Assembly (NCBI RefSeq): GCF_017355365.1 | Contig: NZ_JADIJR010000015.1 | Span: forward strand, 17,124-81,123 | DNA from: Microbacterium sp. SD291 | GTDB taxonomy: Bacteria; Actinomycetota; Actinomycetes; Actinomycetales; Microbacteriaceae | DNA: 64,000 nucleotides | Reading direction: 5' to 3' | Shown: one piece after another, positions 60,675 through 64,000 of the stretch | Layout: each line of letters opens with the position of its first letter | How positions within the stretch are numbered: the first letter of the stretch is position 1 | The notes under the pieces: model-generated | Told to the model about the DNA's origin: nothing | Database searches by the model: none | Seen by the model: only the letters and a program-made list of their open reading frames with translations | Translations under genes and position numbers: made by a program

Positions 60675-61223
60675 TCACGCGAGTGCCGCCGCCAGCTGAG
60701 CGCCCGTGAGCGGGCGGTCGGCGTACACCAGGCGCGTCACGGACGGGTCCGGGTTTCCGGCATCCGGGGCCCTGTGCACGAGCTCGAACCCCAGCTTCTC
60801 CGCGACGTGCGCGGATGCGCGGTTGTGCTCGACGAGGAACGCGATCACGGGTCGCCCCGGGTCGATGCGTCTGGCCTCGGCGACCGCGGCCGTCGCGAGC
60901 TCCGTCGCGTAGCCGTTGCCGTGACGGTCGGCGGCGATGCGGTAGCCGACGTTCCACACCTCGCCTCGGAGCAGCGTGCATCCGCCGTTGCCGATCAGCT
61001 CGCCGGTGTCGCGCAGGCGCGCGGCCCAGGACCCGAGACCCGCGTCGGTCCAGCTGCGCTCCCACCGCTGCATCATCGCGATCGTGGTCTCGATCTCGGT
61101 GTGCCGCAGGCTCGGGAAGTGCCGCCAGACTCGGGGATCGTTCTGGATCGCGAAGACCTCGTCGAGATCGGCTGGCACCGGTCGGGACAGCCTCAGGCGC
61201 GTGGTGAGGAGGTCGGCGGTCAT
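60675..61223 (-). CDS. RimJ/RimL-like GNAT acetyltransferase
   Basis: This 182-residue protein begins LLTTRLRLSRPVPADLDEVFAI, the usual RimJ/RimL/acetyltransferase_3 start. NVGYRIAADRHGNGYATELATAAVA is the acetyl-CoA loop (HGNGYA for R/QxxGxA, about residues 100-112), and FLVEHNRASAHVAEKLGFELV is the C-terminal NxxSxxxxEKxGF block. Its target may be a protein N-terminus, an antibiotic or a small amine. The ATG at 61223 lies 6 nt from TAGCCT (complement of 61230-61235), and the gap itself reads GGAGGC, so either a leaderless or a Shine-Dalgarno start would work. Confidence 0.92.
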   Translation of the reverse strand: MTADLLTTRLRLSRPVPADLDEVFAIQNDPRVWRHFPSLRHTEIETTIAMMQRWERSWTDAGLGSWAARLRDTGELIGNGGCTLLRGEVWNVGYRIAADRHGNGYATELATAAVAEARRIDPGRPVIAFLVEHNRASAHVAEKLGFELVHRAPDAGNPDPSVTRLVYADRPLTGAQLAAALA

Positions 61224-61365
61224 GCCTCCAGGCTATGCGCGGCGGCGGACACGGCGGGGCGGCCGTCCACAGGCTGCCGCGCCTTCGCCCGCCGGGATAG
61301 GGTCGGTGGCACGGTTCAGACGCGGGGGGCGGATGTTGCGACGGGATGCGGTCGGAGGCAGCGGG

Positions 61366-62721
61366 ATGCGCGCTGTGCGTGCCCTCTCGGCGACCCTCGC
61401 CGTCGCCGTCATCTTCGCACTCACCGGGTGCGGCCCCGTCAATGCGGGCTCTGCGGCTGCGGATGCCTTCGAACAGGAGTACGCCGGCATGGACGGCGTC
61501 GCGTCGGTCGTGGCAGGCGGCTCTAACGACCTCCCCTTCACGGGCAGCGTCGACGCCACCGTGACCACTGATCCCGGACTATCCGACGCGCGGGTCGACG
61601 AGATCGCCTCCGATCTGTCGGAGTACATCGCTTCGCACTCCGGAATCGGCTGGGCCGTCGAGCTCACTGCAGATCGTGTGACCGCAGGCATCTCGCCCGA
61701 CGACTCCTCGACTGCCGGGATGCTCTCGGCCGCGCGCGAGCTCGCAGCCCTGCCGCACGTGGAGTCGGCACGGGTCGGGGTGACGTACGACGAGCAGGCG
61801 GTTCTGGTCGAAGTCGACGCTCCTGAGGTGCTGGCCGAGGGTTACGCAGCCGCCGACGCGGTCGCCGAGCGATTGGGATTCGTCGAAGGCAGAACCAATT
61901 CGCGGGCTGTCCATGGGCCTGATGAGGCCTTCGTGGTCGACGACGAGTCGTGGGACGGCGAGACCACCGAGATCACGCTGCCGCTTCGCATCTACGAGGC
62001 CGCGCTCACCCGATTCGCACTCATCTCGGCGCGGATCACCCCCGATTCGATCATTCTGCGCGCCGCGCACGAAGAGGACGTCGCGCCGCTCGAGTCCTTC
62101 GTCGCCGCGATTCCGGCCGCGGGTCTCGAGATCGAGATCCAGGGCGGCAAGACGACGAGAGAAGCGGATGCGACGCCCGAAGCGGATGCCGTGGCATCCG
62201 CTCTTCGCGAGCATCCCGAGGTGAGCACGATCCATGCCTCGGGCGGACACGTGAGCGTGGTCCTTTCGTCGCACGCCGCCGCGGAGGAGGTCCTCGCCGC
62301 GGCGGAGGCCACGCCCGGCTTCCTGGCGCTCGACGGGTTCGGTCTGCGGGAGGGGACGCGGTTCCGTGCCGTCGACAGACCGGCCGACTTCGCAGCGACG
62401 CTCGAGATCGCACAGGCCGCGGCCGCTCTGACTGCAGTGACGGACGTCGACGCATCGCGCCTTGCCGACAAGGCCTCCCCTGAACTGCAGCTCCGGTTCG
62501 ACAGCGCCGACGAGAGCGTGATCTCCGATCTCGCGGCGTCGTTGAAGCCGCACCTCGTGACCGGCGGCTGGCACGTGTGGTTCAACGCGGACGGGTTCGT
62601 CGAATCGTTCCACGCCGAGGACCGGATCGTCCTCGAACCGCAGGTGACGGGCGATCGCGACAAGGTCGAACAGGACTTCGCCGACATGCTGGTCCGAGTG
62701 TGGAACCAGGCCGCGGGATAA
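61366..62721 (+). CDS. Lipoprotein of unknown function
   Basis: This 451-residue protein has a lipoprotein signal: MRAVRALSATLAVAVIFALTGCG, with lipobox LTGC and the lipidated Cys at about residue 22. The mature part is acidic and Ala-rich and lacks cysteines and motifs I recognise. It has a repeated alternation of strands and helices (DEIASDLSEYIASHSGIGW; VESARVGVTYDEQAVLVEVDAPEVLAEGYAAADAVAERLG; VSTIHASGGHVSVVLSSHAAAEEVLAAAE, each quoted in part), suggesting several BON- or ACT-like alpha/beta repeats. The ATG at 61366 is preferred over 61333 because GGAGG lies 7 nt before it and the signal then has normal length. It ends 7 nt before purC. Confidence 0.75.
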   Translation: MRAVRALSATLAVAVIFALTGCGPVNAGSAAADAFEQEYAGMDGVASVVAGGSNDLPFTGSVDATVTTDPGLSDARVDEIASDLSEYIASHSGIGWAVELTADRVTAGISPDDSSTAGMLSAARELAALPHVESARVGVTYDEQAVLVEVDAPEVLAEGYAAADAVAERLGFVEGRTNSRAVHGPDEAFVVDDESWDGETTEITLPLRIYEAALTRFALISARITPDSIILRAAHEEDVAPLESFVAAIPAAGLEIEIQGGKTTREADATPEADAVASALREHPEVSTIHASGGHVSVVLSSHAAAEEVLAAAEATPGFLALDGFGLREGTRFRAVDRPADFAATLEIAQAAAALTAVTDVDASRLADKASPELQLRFDSADESVISDLAASLKPHLVTGGWHVWFNADGFVESFHAEDRIVLEPQVTGDRDKVEQDFADMLVRVWNQAAG

Positions 62722-62728
62722 TGGACGG

Positions 62729-63592
62729 GTGAGTGAACCACTGAGCATCCCCGGCTGGCGGCACGTGTACTCCGGCAAGGTCCGCGACCTCTACGCGTCC
62801 GAGGACGCGGAGGACACCCGCATCCTGGTGGTGGCATCCGATCGGGTGAGCGCTTTCGACTTCGTGCTCTCCCCCGGCATCCCCGAGAAGGGCTCCCTGC
62901 TCACCAGGCTCAGCCGCTGGTGGTTCGCTGAGCTTTCGGACGTGCCCAACCACCTTGCCGAGGGCGAGATCCCAGCGTCCGTCGCGGACCGTGCCATGCT
63001 CGCGCAGTCGCTCGAGATGCTGCCGATCGAGTGCGTCGTGCGCGGCTACATCACGGGCTCCGGGTGGGCCGAGTATCAGGAGAGCGGCACGGTGTGCGGC
63101 ATCTCGCTGCCGGCCGGTCTGCAGAACGGCGATCGTCTTCCGGAGCCGCTGTTCACCCCGGCGTACAAAGCGCCGATGGGCGAGCACGACGAGAACATCA
63201 CCTTCGAGCGGACGGTCGAGCTGGTCGGCGCCGAGCGCGCGGCCGAGCTGCGCGACGCGTCCCTGGCGCTGTACTCGCGTGCGGCCGGGATCGCCGAGGA
63301 GAAGGGCCTGATCCTCGCCGACACGAAGTTCGAGTTCGGGACGGATGCCGACGGCACCCTGCGCCTGGCCGACGAGGTGCTCACGAGCGACTCGTCGCGA
63401 TACTGGGATGCCGAAGCCTGGAACACCGGTACGACGCCGAGCGAGCGGATGGCGAGCTTCGACAAGCAGATCGTCCGCGACTGGCTGGCGGCGAACTGGG
63501 ACAAGCAGGGCGAGCCGCCCGCGCTTCCGGATGACATCGTCGAGCGCACTGCCGCACGATACCGCGAGCTGATCGAGCGCCTCGGGGCCTGA
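62729..63592 (+). CDS. purC: Phosphoribosylaminoimidazole-succinocarboxamide synthase (SAICAR synthetase)
   Basis: This 287-residue enzyme joins aspartate to CAIR, step 7 of purine synthesis. HVYSGKVRDLY (nucleotide-binding start), VASDRVSAFDFVLSPGIPEKG, VVRGYITGSGWAEYQ, APMGEHDENITF and LADTKFEFG are the family signatures in order. The length is that of the longer PurC class. The GTG at 62729 lies 6 nt after GATAAT (62717-62722), within the lipoprotein stop region, so purC probably has its own leaderless promoter. Confidence 0.98.
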   Translation: MSEPLSIPGWRHVYSGKVRDLYASEDAEDTRILVVASDRVSAFDFVLSPGIPEKGSLLTRLSRWWFAELSDVPNHLAEGEIPASVADRAMLAQSLEMLPIECVVRGYITGSGWAEYQESGTVCGISLPAGLQNGDRLPEPLFTPAYKAPMGEHDENITFERTVELVGAERAAELRDASLALYSRAAGIAEEKGLILADTKFEFGTDADGTLRLADEVLTSDSSRYWDAEAWNTGTTPSERMASFDKQIVRDWLAANWDKQGEPPALPDDIVERTAARYRELIERLGA

Positions 63593-63864
63593 GCCCTTCC
63601 GGCCGACTCTGACCCGCGTGAGCGGGACGACCCGAGGCGCCCGAGGTGCGCGAGATCGTCGCTTTCTCTCCGGCGAGGCGGCAGGACCACGCACCCGAAA
63701 TCTCCACGCGGGCGATGCCGGAACGAGGTGCGCACGACCGTCCCGTTCACACGTCAAGGCAGGACTCGACCCCGGCGGCGATTGCTGACAGCATGACCGC
63801 TCGACGTCGGCGGATGTCTTGGGCGGCGCGTTTCGTCTCGCTTCACGCACTCCGCACAGTTCCC

Positions 63865-64000
63865 TCAGCGGCGACCGGGCGGGCCGGTGGAGGCGAGGGC
63901 TTCGCCGAGTGTTGATCTGGGTGTGCGCCATTTCCGGTCGCGGTCCCACCAGGCAGGGCCCCGGATCTGCGGGATGCCGTCTGCCATGCGGATATCCCAT
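63865..64000 (-). CDS. C-terminal end of a DUF222/HNH endonuclease (runs off the right edge)
   Basis: The last 44 codons of a frame entering from the right read WDIRMADGIPQIRGPAWWDRD and then KWRTPRSTLGEALASTG to a TGA at 63865-63867. W-x-I-x-M-x-x-G-x-P-x-x-R-x-P-x-W-x-D is the usual tail of DUF222 proteins with a C-terminal HNH nuclease, common in many copies in Microbacteriaceae. Only the tail is visible, so whether the gene is intact cannot be judged. The gap 63593-63864 before it shows nothing I recognise. Confidence 0.65.
   Translation of the reverse strand, partial: WDIRMADGIPQIRGPAWWDRDRKWRTPRSTLGEALASTGPPGRR

Noticed and set aside
62582..64000. A 472-codon frame antisense to purC
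   Set aside because: Shadow of purC and intergenic DNA. The true signal at the right edge is in another frame (63865-64000).

Overview
The window is a high-GC actinobacterial chromosome segment, most likely from Microbacterium or a close Microbacteriaceae relative. This is inferred from gene families and style, not from a marker gene. Pointers are DUF6226, DUF3073, an Rv2578c-type radical SAM protein, a MySCP-like sterol carrier protein, DUF222/HNH endonuclease ends, heavy use of GTG starts, 4-nt ATGA/GTGA overlaps and many leaderless promoters. There are no rRNA or tRNA genes, no prophage, no CRISPR array and no recognisable defence island. The only transposase is a truncated IS481-type remnant.

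Layout. 1-5.6 kb: the start of a large surface protein, a 3-methyladenine glycosylase, a zinc alcohol dehydrogenase, an acyl-CoA oxidase/dehydrogenase and a secreted GDSL lipase, all on the minus strand. 5.8-10.3 kb: a glycoside-hydrolase-3/MFS pair facing a regulator made of two fused TetR units, with two operator-like sites between them. 10.3-14.9 kb: RecQ, a small acetyltransferase, a pirin and a DUF6226 protein. 14.9-21.2 kb: a carboxylate (probably pyruvate) module of CstA, YbdD, a LytS/LytTR pair, DUF485 and a sodium:solute symporter. 21.4-28.9 kb: an ECF-type transporter whose likely S component is separated from its fused ATPase, EcfT and siderophore-interacting protein by a dehydrogenase/MFS/XRE block; the ATPase promoter carries an iron-box-like site.

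29-45 kb: an acyl-CoA dehydrogenase, a VanY-like carboxypeptidase, the radical SAM protein, a glycosyltransferase, YaeQ, a DEAD-box helicase with a long repetitive N-terminus and long leader, an aldose epimerase, a TetR-RND efflux pair, the IS481 remnant, a CrcB fluoride-channel pair, a nitroreductase, and a TipA-like MerR regulator with a 19-bp-spacer promoter. 45-50.5 kb: glycogen phosphorylase, a DUF4097/PadR operon with two palindromic operators, a universal stress protein and DUF3073.

50.6-64 kb: purine synthesis dominates. purF and purM are on the minus strand; purD and purC are on the plus strand. Between them lie a CynX-type MFS protein, two proteins of unknown function, the sterol carrier protein, a Nudix CoA pyrophosphatase, two acetyltransferases, a DHA2 drug exporter and an unrecognised lipoprotein. 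The right edge holds the C-terminus of a DUF222/HNH endonuclease.

The strongest non-gene signals are: leaderless -10 boxes 6-8 nt before 19 start codons; a REP-like 19-mer inserted in frame in two genes; two related inverted-repeat units upstream of purD; and an excess of GGATGC/GCATCC throughout.
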